Assembly (NCBI GenBank): GCA_945787595.1
Contig: CALZJV010000331.1
Span: forward strand, 1 to 13,506
From: an uncultured Desulfobacterales bacterium
GTDB lineage: Bacteria > Desulfobacterota > Desulfobacteria > Desulfobacterales > JAFDCJ01
DNA length: 13,506 nt
Direction of reading: 5' to 3'
A program made the translations under genes and the position numbers. Below the pieces are notes generated by a model. That model did not search any database. It was not told the DNA's origin and saw only the letters and a list, made by a program, of their open reading frames with translations. Below, one piece after another: positions 6,900-13,506 of this stretch (the first letter of the stretch is position 1; every line of letters begins with the position of its first letter).

Positions 6900-8541
6900 A
6901 ATTATCCCTCTCGGCGGTCTGGGAGAAATCGGCATGAACATGCTGGTTTTCGAATATGGAGACACCATGTTTGTGATCGACAGTGGGTTGATGTTTCCTG
7001 AAGATCACATGCTCGGGGTTGATTTTGTCATACCGAATATGGATTACATCCGTAGTAATCGGACCAAAGTCGTCGCCATTGTCTTAACGCATGGCCATGA
7101 AGATCATATTGGGGCACTGCCTTATCTGATTAAAGAAATCAATGTTCCGATTTTCGGTACCGCCTTTACCTTGGGGCTTGTGCGCCACAAACTCGAAGAG
7201 CGGGAGTTGTTATCATCGTCTGACCTACACGAGATTTTTCCGGATGAAAAATTGCGATTAGGCCCTTTTGAGCTCGAGTTTATCCGGGTGGGTCACAGTG
7301 TGGTCGACGGCGTGGGGATCGCAATCCATTCACCCCATGGGCTGGTATTGCATACCGGTGACTATAAAATCAGTTATGGCACGGGCGGCGGCGGAACCAC
7401 GGATGTAAATCGATTTGCCGGTTTTGGTGAGAAAGGGGTCCTTGCCCTTTTATCCGATTCCACCAATGTGGAAAAAGAAGGTTATACCATTTCAGATAAG
7501 GAGATCGGTGAGACCCTGGACAAAATTGTCAGCGACAGTCATGGACGCGTTATTGTTGCGCTGTTTGCCTCCAATATTGCCCGGATCCAGCTCATTGTTG
7601 ATATTGCCCTGACCCGCAACAAAAAGGTCGTGTTCAACGGCAGAAGTATCGAGGCCAGTGTTAATATAGCCAAATCACTGGGTCATTTGACAATTCCGGC
7701 AGATACGGAAATTGGTATTGAACAGGTATCCGATTTTTCGGACGATGAGATTGTTATCATAACCACCGGAAGCCAGGGAGAGCCGATGTCCACCCTTGCC
7801 CGGATGGCGTCGGGCACTCACAAACAAATCAAGGCCAAGGCCGGTGATACGGTCATACTGTCTTCAAAATTCATCCCGGGAAATGAGAGAGCCATCGGAA
7901 AGATCATCAACAATCTTTATAGAAAGGGTGCCGATGTCATCTACGAAAAAATATCGGATATCCATGTTTCGGGGCATGCATTCAGGGAAGAACTCAAGCT
8001 GATGATAAAGCTGACCAAGCCGGAATATTTTATCCCGATTCATGGGGAATACCGTCATCTGATCCTGCATGCGCGATTGGCAAAAGAAGTGGGAATTGCC
8101 GAAGACAATATCCTGCTGGCTGAAAACGGTGAGATAATAGAATTTGATGAAGCCGGGGGAAGGCTTAACGGTAGTGCCGCCACCGGCCGGGTGCTCATCG
8201 ACGGCAAAGGCGTTGGCGACGTCGGACGCAGTGTGCTTAAAGAGCGGCGAATCCTTTCAGAGGAGGGACTGGTTGCCGTGACCCTTGCATTCGATGAGGA
8301 GACCGGAATTATCATGTATGGGCCGGAAATTGTTTCTCGCGGGTTTGTCTTTCAAACCGAAACCGGTCATCTGCTGGAAGATGCCCAGTGTGTGATATTA
8401 GAGATTGTCGACGAGATTACACCCGAAGTTCCCAACCGCGTAGATAAAATTCGCTTAAAAATTCAAACTGCCTTAAAGCAGTATTTTTTCTTTACCATCG
8501 GACGTCGACCGGTTATACTTCCCTTTATAATGGAAGTATAA
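6883..8541 (+). CDS. rnj: Ribonuclease J (metallo-beta-lactamase/beta-CASP RNase)
   Basis: A zinc-dependent endoribonuclease and 5'-3' exoribonuclease for mRNA decay and RNA maturation. The THGHEDHIGALPYL motif (H-x-H-x-D-H, from 7090) supplies metal ligands, HTGDYKI supplies the next Asp, GSQGEPMS and VSGHAFREEL are beta-CASP motifs, and PIHGEYRHL is the late His motif; a C-terminal domain follows. The TTG at 6883 is preferred. GGGA lies 6 nt upstream, the protein then begins LTQALKIIPLGGLGEIGMN as in homologues, has about 552 residues, and the first catalytic His falls at residue 70, near the usual 74. An ATG at 6838 is in frame but has no RBS. The start overlaps plsC by 17 nt. Its presence fits Desulfobacterota rather than gammaproteobacteria. 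Confidence 0.94.
   Translation: MTQALKIIPLGGLGEIGMNMLVFEYGDTMFVIDSGLMFPEDHMLGVDFVIPNMDYIRSNRTKVVAIVLTHGHEDHIGALPYLIKEINVPIFGTAFTLGLVRHKLEERELLSSSDLHEIFPDEKLRLGPFELEFIRVGHSVVDGVGIAIHSPHGLVLHTGDYKISYGTGGGGTTDVNRFAGFGEKGVLALLSDSTNVEKEGYTISDKEIGETLDKIVSDSHGRVIVALFASNIARIQLIVDIALTRNKKVVFNGRSIEASVNIAKSLGHLTIPADTEIGIEQVSDFSDDEIVIITTGSQGEPMSTLARMASGTHKQIKAKAGDTVILSSKFIPGNERAIGKIINNLYRKGADVIYEKISDIHVSGHAFREELKLMIKLTKPEYFIPIHGEYRHLILHARLAKEVGIAEDNILLAENGEIIEFDEAGGRLNGSAATGRVLIDGKGVGDVGRSVLKERRILSEEGLVAVTLAFDEETGIIMYGPEIVSRGFVFQTETGHLLEDAQCVILEIVDEITPEVPNRVDKIRLKIQTALKQYFFFTIGRRPVILPFIMEV
8513..8541 (+). other. Perfect 10-bp hairpin across the rnj stop codon
   Basis: ttatacttcc (8513-8522) and ggaagtataa (8532-8541) are exact reverse complements around the 9-nt loop ctttataat. 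The stem ends on the TAA of the RNase J gene, 31 bp before ftsK. There is no T-run, so it is not a standard terminator. Two TATAAT sequences (8526-8531, 8537-8542) fall here, but without a good -35 box. It may be an mRNA processing or stability site between rnj and ftsK; function is inferred. Confidence 0.45.
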
Positions 8542-8572
8542 TAGGCCATATTGCGGTTAACAATAAGAAATT

Positions 8573-10720
8573 ATGCGCAAAGAAATCTACGGGATCATTC
8601 TTTTTTTCCTTGTTATATTTACCCTGATCAGTCTGTTGTCTTATAGCCCGGCAGATCCCTCGATCAACAATTCCAGAGCTGTAGGACAGATTCATAATCT
8701 GTTCGGCATCGTCGGGGCTCATGTGGCCGGGTTTCTTATCGGGCTGTTCGGACTGGGAGCATTCTGGATACCTATTTTGTTGTTGCTTGCAAGCATTCAT
8801 TTTTTCGGCAACCATTCCAACAAAGCCATGATTTTGACCCTTATAGGCGGTATTATTCTGGTGGTAGTGACCGGCAGCCTTCTTTCCATGAGACAAAATC
8901 ATTTCATCTTATTCGGCAGTAAATTTTCAGCCGGAGGGATTGTCGGCATTCCGTTTAAAGCCTTTTTGGTAAAGTATACCAACTATGCCGGTGGCGTGAT
9001 TATTTTGGCTCTCTTGTGGATCATCGGTTTTATTCTGGCCACCGGGTTTTCTTTGATTGCCTTTGGCAAAAGCTTCTGGAACTGGATGAATGCTATCAAT
9101 AACCGCCTCACAACGCTTTACCTGAAACGCAAGGAGCGTAGAGAAAAGGCAAAAAAACGTTCACGGGTTGACAAGGAAAAAATCGCGAAAAGAGCCAAAA
9201 ACATCAAAATCAAGACGTCGGTACCCAAACCGATTAAAGCAGCTCCTGCGCCGAAACAGGAAGTTTTTGACTTCATGAAGAGCGGCAGGGGATATCAGCT
9301 GCCGCCCTATAGCTTTCTGGAAGATCCGGAAAATCCACCGACATCTTCTGACGACGAGAATTTGCGTATGCAATCGCAACTTCTCGAAAAGAAACTTGAA
9401 GATTTCGGGGTTCATGGAAAGGTGGTCGCCGTATCTCCCGGTCCGGTGATTACAACCTTTGAATATGAACCCGCTCCGGGGGTGAAGATAAATAAAGTCG
9501 TCAATCTTTCGGATGATCTTGCGCTGGCGTTGCGAGCCATCAGCATTCGGATTGTGGCGCCGATTCCCGGCAAAGCGGTCATCGGAATCGAGGTCCCCAA
9601 TATCGACCGGGCCATGGTGCGCTTCAAAGAAATCGTGGCATCCAAAGATTTTGATAAAACCAGTTCGAATTTGCCCCTTTGCCTTGGCAAGGATATCGTC
9701 GGCAATCCTGTGGTTGCCGAGCTGGATAAAATGCCCCACCTGTTGATCGCCGGAGCTACCGGAACGGGAAAGAGCGTCGCATTAAATTCGATGATATGCA
9801 GCATTTTATACAAATCCACCCCGGAAGCAGTAAAACTTATTATGGTCGATCCGAAAAGGATTGAGCTTTCCAGCTATAATGGGATTCCGCATTTGATAAC
9901 GCCGGTCGTCGTAGATGCCAAAAAAGCGACCAATGCCCTTTTTTGGGCTATTCGGGAAATGGAAAGACGATACGAGCTGCTTTCACAAAAAAATACCAGA
10001 AATGTTCGACAATACAACAAGAAAATAGAAAAGGAACTAAAATCAGGCGAAGAATGCGAATTACGAAAGCTGCCGTATCTGGTGATTGTGATCGACGAAT
10101 TGGCCGATCTGATGATGCTGGCGTCCCGGGATGTCGAGGTCACGCTGACCCGTTTGGCTCAGATGGCCCGGGCTGCCGGAATCCATCTTATACTTGCGAC
10201 CCAGCGACCCTCGGTGGATGTATTAACCGGTATCATCAAAGCGAACTTTCCGACCCGGCTGACCTTTCAAGTCTCATCCAAGACAGATTCAAGAACAATT
10301 ATTGATACCAACGGGGCTGAGAACCTGCTGGGCAGCGGAGATATGCTGTTTTTGCCGCCGGGTACAGCCAAACTGCAACGCATTCACGGTGCATACATCT
10401 CCGAGAACGAATTGAACCGGATCACTGAATTTCTAAAGGCCCAGGCAAAGCCCGAATATGACGAGAACGTTACCGAGGCGGCCACCCATGATGAGACGTC
10501 TTCCGAAGAGCAGGAATACGACGAGCGATATGATGATGCCGTCGCACTGATCACAAAGAAACGGCAGGCCTCCATTTCCATGATCCAACGCCATTTGCGT
10601 ATTGGATACAATCGGGCTGCCCGCATCATCGAGGTGATGGAAAAAGAGGGGGTCGTCGGGCCGTCGGACGGTGTCAAACCCAGGGAGGTATTGGTGAGTG
10701 GCTATGATAATAGGGAGTGA
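8573..10720 (+). CDS. ftsK: DNA translocase FtsK/SpoIIIE
   Basis: 715 residues. A membrane-anchored hexameric ATPase at the division septum that pumps chromosome termini toward the proper daughter cell. The N-terminus has about four membrane segments (roughly 6-24, 48-77, 85-104, 139-164), then a short basic linker (about 180-225). The motor domain has Walker A GATGTGKS (394-401), VDPKRIELSSYNGIPHL, and Walker B LVIVIDE (503-509). LATQRPSVDVLTGIIKANFP and GSGDMLF-x-PPGT complete the RecA-like core. The C-terminal winged-helix gamma domain (about 646-706, ASISMIQRHLRIGYNRAARI) reads DNA polarity sequences and, in E. coli, contacts XerD. The linker is far shorter than in E. coli FtsK, as in many deltaproteobacteria. 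It follows rnj by 31 bp, probably on one transcript. The RBS is weak. Confidence 0.96.
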   Translation: MRKEIYGIILFFLVIFTLISLLSYSPADPSINNSRAVGQIHNLFGIVGAHVAGFLIGLFGLGAFWIPILLLLASIHFFGNHSNKAMILTLIGGIILVVVTGSLLSMRQNHFILFGSKFSAGGIVGIPFKAFLVKYTNYAGGVIILALLWIIGFILATGFSLIAFGKSFWNWMNAINNRLTTLYLKRKERREKAKKRSRVDKEKIAKRAKNIKIKTSVPKPIKAAPAPKQEVFDFMKSGRGYQLPPYSFLEDPENPPTSSDDENLRMQSQLLEKKLEDFGVHGKVVAVSPGPVITTFEYEPAPGVKINKVVNLSDDLALALRAISIRIVAPIPGKAVIGIEVPNIDRAMVRFKEIVASKDFDKTSSNLPLCLGKDIVGNPVVAELDKMPHLLIAGATGTGKSVALNSMICSILYKSTPEAVKLIMVDPKRIELSSYNGIPHLITPVVVDAKKATNALFWAIREMERRYELLSQKNTRNVRQYNKKIEKELKSGEECELRKLPYLVIVIDELADLMMLASRDVEVTLTRLAQMARAAGIHLILATQRPSVDVLTGIIKANFPTRLTFQVSSKTDSRTIIDTNGAENLLGSGDMLFLPPGTAKLQRIHGAYISENELNRITEFLKAQAKPEYDENVTEAATHDETSSEEQEYDERYDDAVALITKKRQASISMIQRHLRIGYNRAARIIEVMEKEGVVGPSDGVKPREVLVSGYDNRE

Positions 10721-10829
10721 AGGGCAAAGTTGAAAGGTTAGTTAAGGGCAGCTGGCGCGGGGAAAAGGGGGCATAAACGCTAAGTTATTTATTTCGCAGG
10801 GGGAATGTGGAAGGTTTACTGCAAAAAAA

Positions 10830-10995
10830 TGAACATCGAACATCGAACGTCCAACATCGAATGTTGAATGGGAAAAGATGAAGAAACAGAAATAGTCATT
10901 CAAGGTATGACATCGGATTTTTGAAAACAAATGAAATTAAATTGCGGAGCGGAGCGAGATCATTATTCGATGTTCAACGTTGGGCGTTGGATGTA
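10830..10995. repeat. Inverted-repeat element C (atcgaac heptamer arms)
   Basis: The left arm (10830-10869) runs atcgaac, atcgaac, gtccaac, atcgaat, gttgaat in 7-bp register. The right arm (10961-10995) carries the reverse-complement type, with the unit order varied. The 14-mer cattattcgatgtt at 10961 is identical to one in element B (1445). The core of about 90 bp holds a small hairpin, gtcat-tcaaggt-atgac (about 10896-10912). The element lies just after ftsK. An open frame starting at 10921 passes through the right arm. Confidence 0.75.
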
Positions 10996-11123
10996 GGACC
11001 TTCATCTTTCAAAACAACCCTGTACAGCATAAATGTAACCCGTGAATGTTTACAAAACATTTTAGCGCTCATGGGGCAAAAGGGCATAGAGGTTGTTGCA
11101 TGTGGTGAAGGGGTTGAAACTCG

Positions 11124-11202
11124 GAAGGCTGAAAGCTCAAAGCTGGAAAGGGACAACGCATCTAACGGCAATAACGATCTAAACGCTCCCAACGATCTAA
11201 AC
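11124..11202. repeat. Heptamer tract (gaaagct family) and 12-bp direct repeat before the methyltransferase
   Basis: Units gaaggct, gaaagct, caaagct and ggaaagg lie in 7-bp register at 11124-11151. They are followed by two copies of aacgatctaaac (11173-11184 and 11191-11202), 18 bp apart. Both lie inside an open frame that reaches the methyltransferase, but their repetitive make-up suggests leader DNA rather than protein. This is a third heptamer family in the window. Confidence 0.5.
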
Positions 11203-11208
11203 CAACCA

Positions 11209-11859
11209 ATGAAAATCAATAAAGATCTAATCAGCAATATCAAAGGCTTTCTCGATGAGGATGAAGGCCGGTGCCTTTATGAAATAGCGCTCAAGGCCGG
11301 TTCTTTAGGTCCCTGTTTGGAGATTGGAAGTTATTGCGGTAAATCAACTTTGTATCTGGGTACGGCCTGCAGGGAAAACAGCGGCATCTTATTTTCCATT
11401 GACCACCACCGGGGGTCCGAGGAGCAGCAACCCGGGCAAGAATACTTCGATCCCGATCTTTTTAATGCCCAGACAGGCAGGGTAGACAGTTTCGGCCGAT
11501 TTAGAGCTACCATCGAACATGCGGGGATTGAAGACACGGTTGTGCCCATTGTTTGTCGATCCGAGGTCGCAGCCCGCAAGTGGGCAACGCCCTTGAGCCT
11601 GGTGTTTATTGACGGCGGACACGCCTTTGAGACAGTTTTTACGGATTACAATGCCTGGGCCGGTCATATCATTTCAGGCGGCTACCTTATGGTGCATGAT
11701 ATTTTTGGGGATCCGAAAAAGGGTGGGCAGGCACCCTATCATATCTACAATCTTGCGATCGCATCCGGTCTTTTTCGTGAAATTACCATGGTTAAGACCC
11801 TGGGGGTGCTGCAACGTCAAAAGTGCGGCGATATGCCTGCAAATCTTCCTTACCAATAA
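11209..11859 (+). CDS. Class I SAM-dependent methyltransferase
   Basis: 216 residues from the ATG at 11209 (MKINKDLISN). Motif I is CLEIGSYCGKSTLYL (36-50), where SAM binds. FSID (62-65) is the acidic residue ending strand 2. LVFIDGGHAF (131-140) is the DGGH motif typical of the Methyltransf_24 type, and ISGGYLMVHDIF follows. The methyl acceptor is unknown; relatives act on sugars, natural products or small phenolics. The frame is open upstream to 10921, adding 96 residues, but that part crosses a repeat element and tandem repeats, so the domain start is preferred. No good RBS precedes 11209, which leaves the start open. There are no obvious functional partners next to it. Confidence 0.82.
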   Translation: MKINKDLISNIKGFLDEDEGRCLYEIALKAGSLGPCLEIGSYCGKSTLYLGTACRENSGILFSIDHHRGSEEQQPGQEYFDPDLFNAQTGRVDSFGRFRATIEHAGIEDTVVPIVCRSEVAARKWATPLSLVFIDGGHAFETVFTDYNAWAGHIISGGYLMVHDIFGDPKKGGQAPYHIYNLAIASGLFREITMVKTLGVLQRQKCGDMPANLPYQ

Positions 11860-11872
11860 CTCCGATATTAAG

Positions 11873-11891
11873 CCGCCACTTCCAGTGGTGG
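11873..11891. other. Hairpin after the methyltransferase gene
   Basis: ccgccact (11873-11880) pairs with agtggtgg (11884-11891) over loop tcc: 8 bp with one G-T pair. It begins 13 bp after the stop codon, where a terminator would be expected, but no T-run follows on either side. It may be a factor-assisted terminator or an mRNA end-stabilising stem. Confidence 0.35.
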
Positions 11892-12047
11892 ACCCGCAAA
11901 GGTTTTACCGACCCGGGGAGCAACAGCGAAGCCACGGGAAATACGAAATTCGAAATTTTTCGACCTGTGCAGTTAGTTAAGTCAGCACATCCATGATATC
12001 AAATTGTTTTCACCGCAGAGACGTGAAGGACGCAGAGATGTTTTTTC

Positions 12048-12082
12048 TTATTCTTTGCCGTTGAGAGGACGGCAAAGAATAA
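12048..12082 (+). other. Perfect 14-bp hairpin 1 with loop tgagagg
   Basis: ttattctttgccgt (12048-12061) and acggcaaagaataa (12069-12082) are exact reverse complements around the 7-nt loop tgagagg (12062-12068). It sits inside element D. Its loop is the exact complement of the loop in hairpin 2. The A/T-rich flanks resemble terminator tracts on both strands, but no nearby gene needs one. Confidence 0.7.
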
Positions 12083-12122
12083 AAGAGTGCTTTTTCTGAA
12101 AATAATTTGAGTTTTACATATG

Positions 12123-12153
12123 TTTGTTTTCCGGCCTCTCACCGGAAAACAAA
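12123..12153 (+). other. Perfect 12-bp hairpin 2 with loop cctctca
   Basis: tttgttttccgg (12123-12134) and ccggaaaacaaa (12142-12153) are exact reverse complements around the 7-nt loop cctctca (12135-12141). The stem differs from hairpin 1 yet is fully paired, while the loop is hairpin 1's loop reversed and complemented. Read on the minus strand, it is a second hairpin with a tgagagg loop. Confidence 0.7.
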
Positions 12154-12306
12154 AAATAATTAAACCTTAGCGTTCTTTGCGCCTTTGCGGTGAATAAATA
12201 CATCGCGTTGAAAATCCAGATCTTTATTTAACTGCACAGCTTGAAATTTTTTAATCCAGTTCTGGTCCAGGGATTTCGGTTTTAAATGGTCGAGTTAATT
12301 GTTTTC

Positions 12307-12353
12307 GCCCCCTTCCAGGGGGCTTCCTGAGGCCTCCCGCTCTGCGGGTGAAG
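12307..12353. repeat. GC-rich palindromic hairpin pair
   Basis: gcccccttccagggggc (12307-12323) has a perfect 6-bp stem. It is followed by an outer stem gcttc / gaagc enclosing cccgc-tct-gcggg (about 12336-12348). Two neighbouring palindromes in a gene-free zone resemble a REP- or BIME-like extragenic repeat. An open frame across it (12299-12481) has no protein-like features. Confidence 0.5.
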
Positions 12354-12406
12354 CTTTAGTTGAATTCGGAAATTGCCCATTAGACCCATTAAGGACGTGT
12401 TTTCAT

Positions 12407-12435
12407 TTGACATATAATTTTCCTTGGTTTATAGT
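12407..12435 (+). promoter_or_regulatory. Near-consensus sigma-70 promoter
   Basis: TTGACA (12407-12412), a 17-nt spacer, then TATAGT (12430-12435): a full -35 match, optimal spacing and five of six bases at -10. Initiation would fall near 12442. The next gene starts at 12817, so the transcript would have a leader of about 375 nt or represent a separate small RNA. Confidence 0.6.
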
Positions 12436-12472
12436 CGGTTTCCAGATGAATTCTTCTTATATGCGCTCGTTT

Positions 12473-12554
12473 GAAAGGTGAAGAAATCGTATCGCGTAAC
12501 TTCTCCTGCTTTGCCGGATCCATTCCTGGATCTCTCCTGTCGATTTTCTCACCT
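12473..12554 (+). other. Possible structured leader or small RNA
   Basis: aaaggtgaagaaatcg (12473-12488) and cgattttctcaccttt (12539-12554) can pair over 16 positions with one adjacent two-base swap. The enclosed segment carries a second hairpin, gatcca-ttcc-tggatc (about 12518-12533). It lies about 30 nt after the predicted start of the 12407 promoter. It matches no riboswitch or RNA family that I recognise. Confidence 0.4.
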
Positions 12555-12816
12555 TTAACCCAATAACCCAAGTTTTGCGATTTTTTGCGAAAGGATGTAT
12601 CGGTAGCTTGATGCGCAAGAGGTCGGTACAGATCGGGACAAAATCCTTTAATTTAGATTAAACTATCTTAGTATCTTCTTTTTCAACCGGATCATCCCTA
12701 CTGGGCCGTATCTGCGGGTATTTTCCCATGGACACAGTGGATTTTGCAAAGACCAGATAGAGTTGGTTAGTAAATTCCGCTAGATTACGTTATCGATGTA
12801 TTCCAGAGCTTGAAAA
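12555..12816. other. Gene-free stretch before the CHASE2 gene
   Basis: No gene is seen. A weak pairing aaaggat (12590-12596) with atccttt (12644-12650) encloses about 47 nt with no clear fold. No tRNA, terminator with T-run, or strong promoter is visible immediately before 12817. The part from 12660 on shows no structure. Confidence 0.3.
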
Positions 12817-13506
12817 ATGACTCAACTGTACAGGACAGCAGTTGCCAGCATGGTGGTAGGGGCTTTCGGGATGGTGATGAGCCTGACGCCACTCGGTATG
12901 GAGCTTGAAGAGAATACAGGGCTGCATTTATTGTTCAAAATTAGGGGAAAGCGCAAGGCCCCACCGGATGTCATCATCATAACACTGGACAAAGCTTCCG
13001 CCGACCATCTTCATTTGCCCTCAACCCCCAGAAAATGGCCGCGCTCATTGCATGCCCGTCTTATCAATAATTTGATCGATAAAAAACCGGCCGTCATCGC
13101 CTTCGACATGATCTTCAGTGAAACAGGTCCAGCGGAACAAGACAACACCTTTGCGGATGCGATCCGCAATGCCGGCAACATCGTTCTTGGGGAATGGCTT
13201 AAAACGGATAAAGTTGCCTTGACCGATCAGAGTGGAGGTCACACAGGAGATCTTAACATTGAAAAAATTGTACCGCCGATCCCCCTCCTGGCACAATCCG
13301 CTCTGGCTAGTGCCCATTTTTCCCTGCCTAAGGTTCCTGTGAAGGTCAACAGTTATTGGGCTTATAAGACCGGTGCCGGAGATCTGCCCACCCTGCCGGT
13401 CGTGGTGTTTCAAATTTACGCCATGAGGGTTTACGATGATCTTATTCGCTGGTTAAAAACGGTCAGCCCTGATCTGACGAAAAGACTTCCGGTTAGCAGT
13501 AAAAAC
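12817..13506 (+). CDS. CHASE2-domain sensor protein (3' truncated by the window edge)
   Basis: 230 codons open to the window end from the ATG at 12817. An N-terminal hydrophobic stretch (about residues 7-26) is the first membrane anchor. The next part fits the CHASE2 extracytoplasmic sensor domain: LLFKIRG, then PPDVIIITLDKASADHL, the PRKWPRSLHARLINNL region, KPAVIAFDMIFSE and DNTFADAIRNAGNIVLGE. In CHASE2 proteins this domain is followed by membrane helices and an output module such as an adenylate/guanylate cyclase, histidine kinase or diguanylate cyclase; which one is outside the window. The start has only a weak RBS (agagctt). Confidence 0.82.
   Translation, partial: MTQLYRTAVASMVVGAFGMVMSLTPLGMELEENTGLHLLFKIRGKRKAPPDVIIITLDKASADHLHLPSTPRKWPRSLHARLINNLIDKKPAVIAFDMIFSETGPAEQDNTFADAIRNAGNIVLGEWLKTDKVALTDQSGGHTGDLNIEKIVPPIPLLAQSALASAHFSLPKVPVKVNSYWAYKTGAGDLPTLPVVVFQIYAMRVYDDLIRWLKTVSPDLTKRLPVSSKN

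Larger units (their letters stand above)
11950..12254. repeat. Nested inverted-repeat element D (caccgcagagacg type) with two hairpins
   Basis: The outer arms are ctgtgcagtt (11965-11974) and aactgcacag (12230-12239), with related A/T-rich gaaattttt flanks. The middle arms are caccgcagagacg... (12011-12037) and the reverse-complement type ...gcgcctttgcggtg (12167-12192), an imperfect match. Inside are two perfect hairpins (12048-12082 and 12123-12153) separated by a 40-nt A/T-rich linker. No reading frame of note is present. The layout suggests a non-autonomous mobile repeat or an RNA-coding element; which is not known. Confidence 0.7.

Noticed and set aside
9161..9739. 192-codon minus-strand open frame inside ftsK
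   Set aside because: It is antisense to a well-supported conserved gene and its translation resembles no protein; it is a shadow frame.
12299..12571. Short open frames at 12299-12481 (plus) and 12389-12571 (minus)
   Set aside because: They translate GC-rich palindromes and the promoter region, overlap each other on opposite strands and lack RBS sites.
1..13506. tRNA, rRNA or integrase/transposase genes
   Set aside because: None was recognised on either strand; the repeat elements carry no coding capacity, so no autonomous mobile element or attachment site is claimed.

Overview
The window looks like a chromosomal segment of a Gram-negative anaerobe of the Desulfobacterota (Desulfobacteraceae-like deltaproteobacteria), judged by eye to be of moderate GC. 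The reasons are the gene set (RNase J beside a short FtsK and PlsC, a 2x[4Fe-4S] ferredoxin, a cysteine synthase fused to a CysRS-like domain, a CHASE2 sensor) and the style of the intergenic repeats. All assignments come from reading motifs by eye; no database was searched.

Left part (1-4871, rightward): the last codons of a SurE-type nucleotidase, thymidylate kinase (tmk), a 758-residue CysK/CysRS-like fusion, and an unknown 336-residue protein whose start codon overlaps the fusion's stop. Inverted-repeat elements built of degenerate 7-bp units lie between surE and tmk and between tmk and the fusion. The tmk product appears to lack about nine residues of a conserved helix. The CysRS-like domain lacks KMSKS and two of the four zinc ligands.

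Middle part (4872-10720): a ferredoxin gene with its own promoter and a strong RBS, then a convergent, probably decayed gene for an exported protein ending at a terminator hairpin. A tight rightward cluster follows: unknown 110-residue protein, plsC-type acyltransferase, RNase J (starting inside plsC) and ftsK. It joins membrane lipid synthesis, RNA processing and chromosome segregation.

Right part (10721-13506): another heptamer inverted-repeat element, a class I methyltransferase with an uncertain start, and a gene-poor stretch of about 950 bp. That stretch holds a nested inverted-repeat element with two perfect hairpins whose 7-nt loops are exactly complementary, a second GC-rich hairpin pair, a near-consensus sigma-70 promoter and a possible structured leader. 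The window ends inside a CHASE2-domain sensor gene.

The most unusual items are the CysK/CysRS-like fusion with its coupled unknown partner, and the complementary-loop hairpin element.
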